Assembly: GCF_020880695.1 (NCBI RefSeq)
Contig: NZ_JAJIWO010000001.1
Span: 558,001-622,000, forward strand
Direction: 5' to 3'
Source: Mucilaginibacter sp. UR6-11
GTDB lineage: Bacteria; Bacteroidota; Bacteroidia; Sphingobacteriales; Sphingobacteriaceae
DNA length: 64,000 nucleotides
The notes under the pieces were generated by a model, which worked only from the letters and a program-made list of their open reading frames with translations, had not been told where the DNA came from and did not search any database. The position numbers and the translations under genes were made by a program. Shown here piece by piece: positions 17,114 to 25,622 of the stretch (its first letter is position 1; every line of letters starts with the position of its first letter).

Positions 17114-18136
17114 CTAGTGCAATATCTTAAACATCAACTCCTTCATCAATCCGCCATGATCGGTGTTTGACTCTACACCTTTGCTTTTTACATCATATTC
17201 CCGCAGGTAGCTGATGATCTGCATGGTTTTGGCGTATGGGTAGCTACGGGCCGCCAGCTCGTAATCTTTCACAAAAAAAGGACTGATACCCAACTCGCGG
17301 GCCAGGTTTTGTTGTGATTTATCTTTGGAGTAATGATAGATGAGCACTTTGGTGAAAAAGTTATTGAGGTTGCCCAGTACCAACACTATCGGGTTAGCTT
17401 TCGGATTGGCTTCAAAGTAGTTGATGATCTGGTTAACTTTTAAAGCATCCTTTTTACCCAAAGCGGTTTGCAGCTCAAATACATTATATTCTTTGCTTAT
17501 GCCAATGTTGTCGTGGATATGCTTTAAGGTTATCTCCTGCCCTGCCGCAACATTCAGCATCAGTTTATCTACCTCGTTTACAATTTTTGATAAATCGTTC
17601 CCCAGGTACTCGGCCAGCATCAATGACGCCTGCTGATTAATTTTATAGTTTTTTTCGGTTAAGTAACCCTCTATCCAGGCAGGGATCTTACTATCATACA
17701 AAGCAGCCGATTCAAAAACCAGCCCGTTCTTCTCTATCGCTTTATAGGTTTTCTTGCGTTTATCAAACTTGCCGTATTTATAGCAAAACACCAGTATGGT
17801 ACTGGGCAGCGGGTTTTCTAAATAGCTCAATAACGGGTTAATGCCTTTTTTGTCGTCGCTGTCACTGCCCCATTTCATCTCCTGGGCCTCTTTAACCAGT
17901 ACTACCTGGTAGTCGGCCATCATAGGGTAACGCTTGGCTGCATTAAGCACGGTCATGATATCGGTATCCTTGCCATATAACACGGTTTGATTAAAGCCCT
18001 TTTCGGCATCAGGGAGCAGGTGATGCTCAACATGGCTGCCTACCAGGTCAATAAAATAGGGCTCGTCGCCGTGCAGCAGGTATAGCGGTTTGTATTTACG
18101 GTTCTTTAAATCCTTAATTATATCGGCGGCAGTCAT
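17114..18136 (-). CDS. holA: DNA polymerase III subunit delta
   Basis: 340 residues. Delta opens the beta clamp as part of the clamp loader. N-terminal AAA-like part: IIKDLKNRKYKPLYLLHGDEPYF, EKGFNQTVLYGKD, YPMMADYQVVLVKEAQEM, then LAEYLGNDLSKIVNEVDKL and the C-terminal collar helices, ending KELMFKIL. This matches HolA across its full length; no Walker A is present, as expected for delta. The ATG at 18136 sits 5 nt after a TACTTTTG box, suggesting a leaderless transcript. It is divergent from the PD-(D/E)xK gene. Confidence 0.93.
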   Translation of the reverse strand: MTAADIIKDLKNRKYKPLYLLHGDEPYFIDLVGSHVEHHLLPDAEKGFNQTVLYGKDTDIMTVLNAAKRYPMMADYQVVLVKEAQEMKWGSDSDDKKGINPLLSYLENPLPSTILVFCYKYGKFDKRKKTYKAIEKNGLVFESAALYDSKIPAWIEGYLTEKNYKINQQASLMLAEYLGNDLSKIVNEVDKLMLNVAAGQEITLKHIHDNIGISKEYNVFELQTALGKKDALKVNQIINYFEANPKANPIVLVLGNLNNFFTKVLIYHYSKDKSQQNLARELGISPFFVKDYELAARSYPYAKTMQIISYLREYDVKSKGVESNTDHGGLMKELMFKILH

Positions 18137-18140
18137 TAAG

Positions 18141-18220
18141 TCAAAAGTAAAAATTCAAAAGGCAAAAAATGCAGTGTTAACAAATAATAATGAATAACGC
18201 TTTTGAATTTTTACTTTTGA
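18141..18220. promoter_or_regulatory. 21-bp perfect inverted repeat carrying outward-facing -7 boxes
   Basis: Arms 18141-18161 and 18200-18220 are exact reverse complements. Each arm contains TACTTTTG pointing outward: on the minus strand at 18149-18142, 5 nt before holA; on the plus strand at 18212-18219, 18 nt before the downstream gene. The same repeat can therefore supply the core promoter of both divergent genes. Confidence 0.6.
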
Positions 18221-18237
18221 TTTTTCACTTAGAACCC

Positions 18238-18690
18238 ATGCTGCAACCCTTAAATCTCCCGCCTTATCCATTTAAAATAACCGATGAGAACGGGCAGCTG
18301 AGTTTATTTGACGAAATAAGAAAAAGGAATATCATCATTACCCCCGAAGAGTGGGTGCGCCAGCATTTTGTACAATACCTTATCCGGCAAAAAAACTATC
18401 CCAGGAGTTTACTAAGGCTGGAGGGCGGGCATAAACTGTATGGTAAACAAAAGCGATCGGACATCATCGCGTTTAATTCGGCCGGCGATAAAATTTTACT
18501 GGTTGAGTGCAAGGCTCCCGCCGTTGCTATTGACCAAAAGGTTTTTGACCAGGTAGCCCGTTACAACCTGGTGCATAAAATAGGCCTGCTTGCTGTTACC
18601 AATGGTTTGCAACACTTTTATTGCCGGATCAACTTCGGGCAAAACAACTACCAGTTTATTGAGGAGCTACCGGCTTACCAGCAACTATAA
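18238..18690 (+). CDS. PD-(D/E)xK nuclease-fold protein (type I restriction HsdR N-terminal-like)
   Basis: 150 residues from MLQPLNLPPYPFKITDENGQ. The core ITPEEWVRQHFVQYL, KRSDIIAF, and LLVECKAPAV gives the Asp...Glu-x-Lys pattern of the HSDR_N_2 domain, but there is no helicase or other HsdR part and no hsdM or hsdS nearby, so it is not a restriction system. An upstream ATG at 18190 lies in the inverted repeat and is rejected. The gene is divergent from holA, which hints at DNA maintenance (inference). Its last 35 bp overlap the end of the histidine kinase gene, tail to tail. Confidence 0.82.
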   Translation: MLQPLNLPPYPFKITDENGQLSLFDEIRKRNIIITPEEWVRQHFVQYLIRQKNYPRSLLRLEGGHKLYGKQKRSDIIAFNSAGDKILLVECKAPAVAIDQKVFDQVARYNLVHKIGLLAVTNGLQHFYCRINFGQNNYQFIEELPAYQQL

Positions 18691-20503
18691 ACTTACTTAT
18701 TGTTGGATTAGCAACCAGGTTCTGTATCTTCTCAAACAACTCATTAGGTATAAATGGTTTTGATACATAATCATTCATGCCTGATTCCTGCACCCGCTCG
18801 CGGATATCAAATAAGGCCGAGGCGGTGAGGGCTATAATAGGGATACTTGATTTTTTTGGATCAGGCATTTTACGGATCTCCTTTGCGGCATCAAAACCGT
18901 TCATTACCGGCATTTGCAGATCCATCAAGATAATATCAAAATTGCCATACTGTATCAACTCAACCGCGCGCTCGCCGTTTTCGGCAATAGACGGCACGAT
19001 ATTCCATTTAGACAGCAGCTTTTTCATCAGCATAACATTTACCGGGTTATCTTCGGCAATCAGCATGCGGATGGCGCTTAATGTCTGGCCATTTTCAGTT
19101 ATCTGCGGCAGGTTACTTGTTGATGGCTCAAACGCTTCTGTCGCTACCGGGAATTCCATATTGAATGAAAACTCAGACCCCACACCGGGCTTGCTGGTTA
19201 CCTTCATTTTTAAGCCCTGTAACTCCAGCAGGCGCTTAACAATGGCCAAACCCAAGCCCGTCCCGCCGTATTGACGGGTGGTGCTGGTAGACTCCTGTAT
19301 AAAGGGTTCAAAAATAAGATTGAGGCGCTTTTGCTCTATACCGATACCAGTATCCTTTACTGAAAAATTAACGGTTACCCGGTTATGGCGGTCCTCAATA
19401 CAGGTTGCCTTAACAGCGATATTACCATCGGCGGTAAATTTGATGGCATTGCTAACCAGGTTAAATACGATCTGTGTTATACGCGTAGGGTCGCCGAAGA
19501 GCATCTTCCTGTTCAAAGTACTATCAACATCCAGTTTAAATAAAATACCCTTTACCTGTGCCGTCATCATTTGGCCCCCGCAAATATTCTGCATCAGTTC
19601 GGGCAAATTAAATTTTGTGTTTTCAAAAACCAGCCTTCCCGATTCGATCTTGTTAAAATCAAGCACATCATTAACAATTGACAACAGGTTACCGGCCGAG
19701 AACTTAAGCACTTCCAGGTTTTCCCGCTGATCGGGCCGGGGGTTGCCGGTTATTAATAAATTGCTCATGCCGATGACCGCGTTAAGCGGCGTACGGATCT
19801 CATGCGACATCGTAGAGAGGAACTCGGATTTCGCCTCTGATGATTTTTGAGCTTTCTCTATGGCCAAAGTGAACTCGGCGGTTAGTTCGGTTTGTTTGTC
19901 GCTGGTTTCTTTAAGCTCTTTGATAGTTTTAATAAAGGCATTATAAAAATGACTGTGTATAAAAGCAATCAATGCCAGGCAGGCAAACACGGCTATAATG
20001 GTCGTGGTCTGATCAACTTTTTCGGGCTTAAACGGCAACACATAATTATTGCTGTATTGCAGCAACAGAAGGGTTAGTACAGGCACAATGTTGAGCAACG
20101 AATAGATCAACCCGGCTTCCTTTCCGAGCATGTAAAAACCAAACAACATGATCATAATGATAACCTCAACCGTAACCACATCAACATTTTGGATCGCAAT
20201 AAAAATATTAATAAGGTTAGCTATAGTGGCTACAATAAGGATAAGATGCGATATGGCTATCCACCTTGGCCGGTAGGTAAGAAATTTAAACAGGGCAACT
20301 GAGCTAACCAACATCATCCCGGTGGTTATACTCAGAATGATATGATGCTGGTATATAACATCTGCCAGGATCACAGACAATGTAAAGAATGATAATGCCA
20401 AGCCATAGTACAGCAGGCGTAAACGGGCATTGTCAAGAATAGATAAATCGTTTGATAAGATTCTTCTGATAGAAAAATTAGAAAACCGTACTTTTCTGTT
20501 CAT
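18656..20503 (-). CDS. hybrid sensor histidine kinase/response regulator
   Basis: 615 residues from the ATG at 20503; a TTG two codons earlier is less likely. About six membrane helices occupy residues 30-190, with no large periplasmic sensor. A short coiled coil leads to HisKA (FLSTMSHEIRTPLN, phospho-acceptor His234), HATPase_c (NLVSNAIKFT, DTGIGI, GGTGLGLAIVKRL) and a receiver domain (IAEDNPVN, acceptor Asp528 in IILMDLQMP, conserved LTASA and VSKPF). No output domain or Hpt is attached, and no partner regulator is adjacent, so the next relay step is elsewhere. Signal unknown; the multi-helix sensor suggests a membrane or hydrophobic cue (inference). Confidence 0.93.
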   Translation of the reverse strand: MNRKVRFSNFSIRRILSNDLSILDNARLRLLYYGLALSFFTLSVILADVIYQHHIILSITTGMMLVSSVALFKFLTYRPRWIAISHLILIVATIANLINIFIAIQNVDVVTVEVIIMIMLFGFYMLGKEAGLIYSLLNIVPVLTLLLLQYSNNYVLPFKPEKVDQTTTIIAVFACLALIAFIHSHFYNAFIKTIKELKETSDKQTELTAEFTLAIEKAQKSSEAKSEFLSTMSHEIRTPLNAVIGMSNLLITGNPRPDQRENLEVLKFSAGNLLSIVNDVLDFNKIESGRLVFENTKFNLPELMQNICGGQMMTAQVKGILFKLDVDSTLNRKMLFGDPTRITQIVFNLVSNAIKFTADGNIAVKATCIEDRHNRVTVNFSVKDTGIGIEQKRLNLIFEPFIQESTSTTRQYGGTGLGLAIVKRLLELQGLKMKVTSKPGVGSEFSFNMEFPVATEAFEPSTSNLPQITENGQTLSAIRMLIAEDNPVNVMLMKKLLSKWNIVPSIAENGERAVELIQYGNFDIILMDLQMPVMNGFDAAKEIRKMPDPKKSSIPIIALTASALFDIRERVQESGMNDYVSKPFIPNELFEKIQNLVANPTISKFIVAGKPVAPQ

Positions 20504-20602
20504 AACCAATTGTTTAGCCTAAGCGCTACACTATGGATTTTTAAACTAATCATTGTTATAATTAATTTAAAAGTTCAGCGATAGCTAACCCAGGTTAAAC
20601 AA

Positions 20603-23284
20603 TTAGTTTGCCAATCCGGATAATCCCTCTTCAATGATCTTTAGCTTTGCCTCGGCATCGGCTCGCTTTTTTTGTTCGGCTTCAATAATATCGGGTTTTG
20701 CGTTGCTCATAAAACGCTCGTTTGAGAGCTTGGCATTAACTGATTTTAAAAATCCCGTTAAATAGTCTTTTTCTTTTTGCAGCCTTTCCCTTTCGACCAC
20801 CGGATCAATATTTTCGTTCAGCGGCACATAAAACTCGTCTGTTGATACTAAAAAGGCGCTTGCACCATTTAACTTGTCATTAACCAACACCAGCTCAGTT
20901 AAGTTGGCAAGCCTGGTTAAGATGGTTTTATAGGATAAGTATTCAACACCCGAATTTGATTTTACCGAAAGCGGTAAAGCCTCTTTTGGCGACAGCTGTT
21001 TGCTGTTACGAATATTTCTTACCTGGGTTACTACCTGTTTTACACTTTCCATATCAGCCAGCAAACGGGAATTTATTTCCCCATTATTTGGTAATTGGGC
21101 AACGATGCAACAATCCATCGGTGTACGTCCGCCAAACAATTCATCGTGCCATAACTCTTCGGTTATAAAAGGCATAAACGGATGTAAAATCTTCAAAATG
21201 TTTTCAAAAAAAGCAATCGTACGCCTGTAAGTTTCGACATCAATCGGCTGCAGGTAAACAGGTTTGATCATCTCCAGGTACCAGGCGCAGAAATCGTCCC
21301 ATATCAGCTTATAAGTAGCCATTAATGCTTCTGATAAACGGTATTGGATAAAGTTATCTTCAATCTCTGTAAGTGCCTGGTTAAAACGGCTTTCGAACCA
21401 GTTAATAGCAACCTGGTTGGGGTTTGCCAAACTATGATCAACCTCCCAGCCCTTAACCAAACGGAAGGCGTTCCAAACCTTGTTGTAAAAATTACGGCCC
21501 TGTTCGCAATGGCTTTCGTCAAACATCAAATCATTACCGGCAGGCGAGCTTAGCAGCATCCCTACCCTGACGCCATCGGCGCCATATTTCTCAATCAGGT
21601 CCAAAGGATCGGGCGAGTTACCCAATGATTTTGACATTTTACGACCCTGTTTATCGCGGACGATACCTGTTAGATAGACATTTTTAAATGGCACTTCACC
21701 CCTAAACTCGTGTCCAGCCATGATCATTCGCGCTACCCAGAAAAACAGGATCTCGGGCGCAGTAACCAAATCGTTAGTTGGATAGTAGTAGTTAATATCG
21801 GCATTGTCCGGATCCTTAAATCCGTCAAAAACAGATATCGGCCATAACCACGATGAGAACCAGGTATCCAGTACATCTTCGTCCTGCGTTAAGTCTTGCG
21901 TGGTGAGTTGTGGGTTCTGGGTTAGTTCTCTTGCTTGTGCTAACGCTTCATCGATGGTTTTGGCAATAACATACCCCCCGTTTGGCAGATAGTAGGCAGG
22001 TATTTGCTGCCCCCACCATAACTGGCGGCTTATGCACCAGTCCTTTACGTTCTCCATCCAATGGCGGTAGGTATTGGCAAATTTTTCGGGGATCAGTTTA
22101 ATATCGCCATTTAACACATAATCAAGCGCGGGCTTTGCCATCTCATCCATCTTGCAAAACCATTGCATAGATAACTTGGGCTCAATAACCGCATTGGTGC
22201 GTTCAGAAAAACCAACCTGTGATTTATATTCTTCAACCTTATCCAATACCCCTGCTTCTTCCAGCATTACCGCAATTTTTTTACGGGCTGCAAAGCGGTC
22301 CTCGCCTATCAATATTTCGGCTTTTGGGTTTAGTGTACCGTCATCATTTAAAATATCAATAACCGGCAGGTTATGTTTTATACCCAGTTCATAATCATTC
22401 AGGTCATGCGCCGGGGTTACCTTTAAACAGCCGGTACCAAAATCCATGGTTACATATTCATCCAGTATAACCGGTATTTCGCGGTTAATTAACGGGATAA
22501 AAACCTTTTTACCATGCAGGTGTAAATAACGCTCATCATTAGGGTTGATACAGATAGCCGCATCAGCCATGATGGTTTCGGGGCGCGTGGTAGCAATGGT
22601 TAAATAACGGCTGCTAAGCGGCGAATGATGGGTAGCAAGGCTTTCGCTCAGCAGGGAAAGCTCATCCATCACCACTTTATATTTTATATAATATAATTTC
22701 TGATTAACTTCTTTACGGATAACTTCTTCATCACTTACCGCGGTTTTGCCTTGCGGGTCCCAATTTACCATGCGTACGCCACGGTAGATGAGGCCCTTTT
22801 TATACAAGTGAATAAAGGTATCAATAACGGCTTCAGACATATCATCATCCATGGTGAAGCGGGTACGCTCCCAATCGCATGATGCGCCTAATTTTTTTAA
22901 CTGTTCTAATATAATCCCGCCATATTTTTCTTTCCACTCCCAGGCATAATCCAAAAACTCCGGTCGTGTTAAATCCTTTTTGCTGATGCCGCGCTCTTTA
23001 AGCATGGCAACAACTTTTGCTTCGGTCGCAATACTGGCGTGGTCGGTACCCGGCACCCAGCAGGCATTTTTGCCTTTCATGCGGGCACGGCGTATCAGCA
23101 CGTCCTGTATGGTATTATTTAGCATATGGCCCATGTGCAGCACCCCGGTAACGTTTGGCGGTGGTATTACAATAGTGTAGGGTTCGCGGTCATCCGGTAC
23201 TGATCTGAAAAAATTATTCTCTAACCAGTAACTATACCATTTCTCTTCGGCTTCTTTGGGCAAATAGGTTTTAACAATACTCAT
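20603..23284 (-). CDS. valS: valine-tRNA ligase
   Basis: 893 residues, normal for the enzyme that charges tRNA-Val. Class I signatures: PPPNVTGVLHMGHML (HIGH) and GRKMSKSLGN (KMSKS). The editing domain shows TTRPETIMADAAICINP and GTGCLKVTPAHDLNDYELG; the C-terminal coiled-coil arm runs LQKEKDYLTGFLKSVNAKL to the end. A TATTTTTG box ends 7 nt before the ATG. The gene is alone: histidine kinase gene is 99 nt downstream, and the M13 peptidase gene diverges upstream. Confidence 0.97.
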   Translation of the reverse strand: MSIVKTYLPKEAEEKWYSYWLENNFFRSVPDDREPYTIVIPPPNVTGVLHMGHMLNNTIQDVLIRRARMKGKNACWVPGTDHASIATEAKVVAMLKERGISKKDLTRPEFLDYAWEWKEKYGGIILEQLKKLGASCDWERTRFTMDDDMSEAVIDTFIHLYKKGLIYRGVRMVNWDPQGKTAVSDEEVIRKEVNQKLYYIKYKVVMDELSLLSESLATHHSPLSSRYLTIATTRPETIMADAAICINPNDERYLHLHGKKVFIPLINREIPVILDEYVTMDFGTGCLKVTPAHDLNDYELGIKHNLPVIDILNDDGTLNPKAEILIGEDRFAARKKIAVMLEEAGVLDKVEEYKSQVGFSERTNAVIEPKLSMQWFCKMDEMAKPALDYVLNGDIKLIPEKFANTYRHWMENVKDWCISRQLWWGQQIPAYYLPNGGYVIAKTIDEALAQARELTQNPQLTTQDLTQDEDVLDTWFSSWLWPISVFDGFKDPDNADINYYYPTNDLVTAPEILFFWVARMIMAGHEFRGEVPFKNVYLTGIVRDKQGRKMSKSLGNSPDPLDLIEKYGADGVRVGMLLSSPAGNDLMFDESHCEQGRNFYNKVWNAFRLVKGWEVDHSLANPNQVAINWFESRFNQALTEIEDNFIQYRLSEALMATYKLIWDDFCAWYLEMIKPVYLQPIDVETYRRTIAFFENILKILHPFMPFITEELWHDELFGGRTPMDCCIVAQLPNNGEINSRLLADMESVKQVVTQVRNIRNSKQLSPKEALPLSVKSNSGVEYLSYKTILTRLANLTELVLVNDKLNGASAFLVSTDEFYVPLNENIDPVVERERLQKEKDYLTGFLKSVNAKLSNERFMSNAKPDIIEAEQKKRADAEAKLKIIEEGLSGLAN

Positions 23285-23291
23285 AAGGATG

Positions 23292-23299
23292 CAAAAATA
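23292..23299 (-). promoter_or_regulatory. -7 box TATTTTTG, 7 nt before valS
   Basis: Exact TAnnTTTG match on the minus strand, separated from the valS ATG by CATCCTT only. Confidence 0.5.
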
Positions 23300-23416
23300 A
23301 GGTTTTGGATTAAAGTTTTACGGATTGATTATGAGATGCAATAATTATCAGGTTGAAATATTTAACATCTGCTTAAATTCGTTATTATTGTAGTTATAAC
23401 TGATTCAATTATTCTC

Positions 23417-25465
23417 ATGAAATTAAAACTCGCTTATTTAATTTTGGCGGGAGGCGTATGCCTTGCCGCCAGCGCTTTTGTTATTGATAACATAAAGCCC
23501 GGGCCACGCATAAAGTTTATCGACCCGGCAAATATGGACAAGTCCGTAAAGCCAGGCGATGATTTTTTCGAATATGCAAACGGAAACTGGATAAAAAGGC
23601 ACCCTATTCCCGCAAAAGAAACCCGCTGGGGCGCTTTCAACATCCTGGCGCAGGAAAACACGGATCGTTTGGTAGGTATATTAAAAGAGGTTAGCACTGT
23701 ACCCGGCCAGCCAAAAGGTAGCGTAAAACAACGCGTCGGCGATATGTTTGCCAGCGGCATGGATAGCCTGGCTATTGAAAGACGCGGTTATGAGCCTATA
23801 AAAGCTGACCTTGAACGCATTTCAAATATCAAAACCACGGATGATGTGGTAACCGAAATTACATATGAACGTACTCACGCCATTGCAGTACCCTTATTTA
23901 CATTTGGTGTAGGGCCCGATTCAAAACATCCCAATGTTAATATAGCCAGCTTCTTCCAGGGGGGCACAACCCTGCCCGACCGGGATTATTATTTAAAGGA
24001 CGATGCGCGCACCATCAAAATTCAAAATGCCTACAAGCAATATATTGTTAATTTATTCACTTTTACCGGCACTGATACCAAACAGGCGGTAAAAAATGCA
24101 GAAACCATTTTCGGCATCGAGGCAAAACTGGCTAAGGCACAATTAAGCCGTACCGACCTGCGCGATCCTAACAGAAGCTACCACAAGTTAGCGGTAATGG
24201 ATTTCAGAAAACTTACGCCGCATTTTAACTGGGTTAAGTTAATGCCCGAAATGAAGGCTCCAGGCCAGGACAGCGTAATTGTTGGGCAGCCGGACTTTTT
24301 CAAGACAGAGGATGATCTTGTTGGCTCAACCACTGTTGATGACTGGAAAGTCTATTTAAGCTGGGGGATATTAAAAAATTCTGCAAACGCATTAAGCTCG
24401 CCATTTGTTAAGGCGTCGTTTGATTTTAGCAGTGTATTATCGGGCCAAAAAGTACAAACGCCCCGTAATGAGCGCATGGCATCATTAATTGATGGCAGCA
24501 TGGGCGAATTATTGGGCCAGCTGTATGTTGAAAAATACTTCAAGCCTGCTGCAAAAACTTATATGATAAACCTGGTAAACAACCTTAAAGATGTTTTAGG
24601 CGACCGTATTAAACGCGTTGAGTGGATGAGCGACGAAACCAAGGCAAAAGCACTTAAAAAACTGGCGGCTTTTAGCGTTAAAATTGGTTATGCTGATAAA
24701 TGGGAAGAGTACAAAGGCATTGTGATTGAGCGTAATGACTACGCCGGCAACTTAAGGCGCGTTGGTCAATGGAAATATAATTTCAATGTTAGCCAGTTAG
24801 GCAAACCCGTTGATAAAAAACGTTTCAATATGACACCTCCAACGGTAAATGCCAACTACAGCCCTACCAAAAACGAGATCACTTTCCCGGCTGGTATATT
24901 GCAGTTCCCCTTCTTTGATTTTGCTGCGGATGACGCGGTAAACTATGGTGGTATCGGCGCGGTAATCGGTCATGAAATGACCCACGGTTTTGATGACCAG
25001 GGCAGACAGTATGATGCCGACGGTTCATTACATAACTGGTGGAGCAAAGCTGACGCGGACAAATTCAAATCGCGTGCCGATAAGGTTGTTGAGCAATTTA
25101 ACGGCTATACGGTAAATGATACCATCCATGTAAACGGCCGCTTAACCCTAGGCGAAAACCTGGCTGATTTGGGTGGCATAAACGTAGCCTATGAAGCATT
25201 CAAAAAAACCAAACAGGGCAAATCAACGGTAAAAATTGACGGCTTTACACCTGATCAGCGTTTCTTCCTTTCATTTGCGCAAGTATGGAGAGGATCGGCG
25301 CGGCCCGAAACAGCCGCCCAACTGGTGCTGGTTGATCCGCACTCGCCGGGACAATACCGTGCCTTTGCGGCCTTAACCAATGTTGATGCCTGGTACAAAG
25401 CATTTAATGTGCAACCCGGCGATAAGCTTTACAAAAAGCCCGGGGACAGAATAAAGGTTTGGTAA
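23417..25465 (+). CDS. M13 family zinc metallopeptidase (neprilysin/PepO type)
   Basis: 682 residues. A short hydrophobic N-terminus (LAYLILAGGVCLAASAF) acts as signal or anchor. M13_N starts KPGDDFFEYANGNWIKRHPIP; the catalytic part holds NANYSPTKNEITFPAGIL, zinc motif GHEMTHGFDDQGRQYD (HExxH), GENLADLGG (third zinc ligand Glu) and the conserved RVWRGS-like AQVWRGSARPE. It ends with KPGDRIKVW, typical of family members (KVW). It should cleave peptides outside the cytoplasm. Single gene with a strong terminator. Confidence 0.95.
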   Translation: MKLKLAYLILAGGVCLAASAFVIDNIKPGPRIKFIDPANMDKSVKPGDDFFEYANGNWIKRHPIPAKETRWGAFNILAQENTDRLVGILKEVSTVPGQPKGSVKQRVGDMFASGMDSLAIERRGYEPIKADLERISNIKTTDDVVTEITYERTHAIAVPLFTFGVGPDSKHPNVNIASFFQGGTTLPDRDYYLKDDARTIKIQNAYKQYIVNLFTFTGTDTKQAVKNAETIFGIEAKLAKAQLSRTDLRDPNRSYHKLAVMDFRKLTPHFNWVKLMPEMKAPGQDSVIVGQPDFFKTEDDLVGSTTVDDWKVYLSWGILKNSANALSSPFVKASFDFSSVLSGQKVQTPRNERMASLIDGSMGELLGQLYVEKYFKPAAKTYMINLVNNLKDVLGDRIKRVEWMSDETKAKALKKLAAFSVKIGYADKWEEYKGIVIERNDYAGNLRRVGQWKYNFNVSQLGKPVDKKRFNMTPPTVNANYSPTKNEITFPAGILQFPFFDFAADDAVNYGGIGAVIGHEMTHGFDDQGRQYDADGSLHNWWSKADADKFKSRADKVVEQFNGYTVNDTIHVNGRLTLGENLADLGGINVAYEAFKKTKQGKSTVKIDGFTPDQRFFLSFAQVWRGSARPETAAQLVLVDPHSPGQYRAFAALTNVDAWYKAFNVQPGDKLYKKPGDRIKVW

Positions 25466-25497
25466 AACGCTGTTAGTGTTTCAAACCCATTTAAAGC

Positions 25498-25530
25498 CGG
25501 CGTATACAGCTTATGTACGCCGACTTTTTT
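25498..25530 (+). terminator. terminator of the M13 peptidase gene
   Basis: CGGCGTA (25498-25504) pairs with TACGCCG (25516-25522) and is followed by a T run at 25525-25530. Confidence 0.85.
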
Positions 25531-25608
25531 ATTAACTGCACAGCGCTTATTGATACGCGAACGTCTTCAATCAGTTTTAGGAATATCCGTCATCTGCGCT
25601 TAAATAAT

Positions 25609-25616
25609 TATCTTTG
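25609..25616 (+). promoter_or_regulatory. -7 box TATCTTTG, 6 nt before the MBL-rhodanese gene
   Basis: Exact TAnnTTTG match. The TTG inside the box could be read as a start codon in frame, but the ATG at 25623 is the natural one. Confidence 0.5.
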
Positions 25617-25622
25617 TACCCA

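Noticed and set aside
18238..18690. A type I restriction system at 18.2 kb
   Set aside because: Only the HsdR N-terminal domain is present; no helicase, methylase or specificity genes are near.
16506..18690. EVE gene plus PD-(D/E)xK gene as a modification-dependent defence island
   Set aside because: The genes are separated by holA, are on different strands, and no other defence gene is near; both families are common outside defence.
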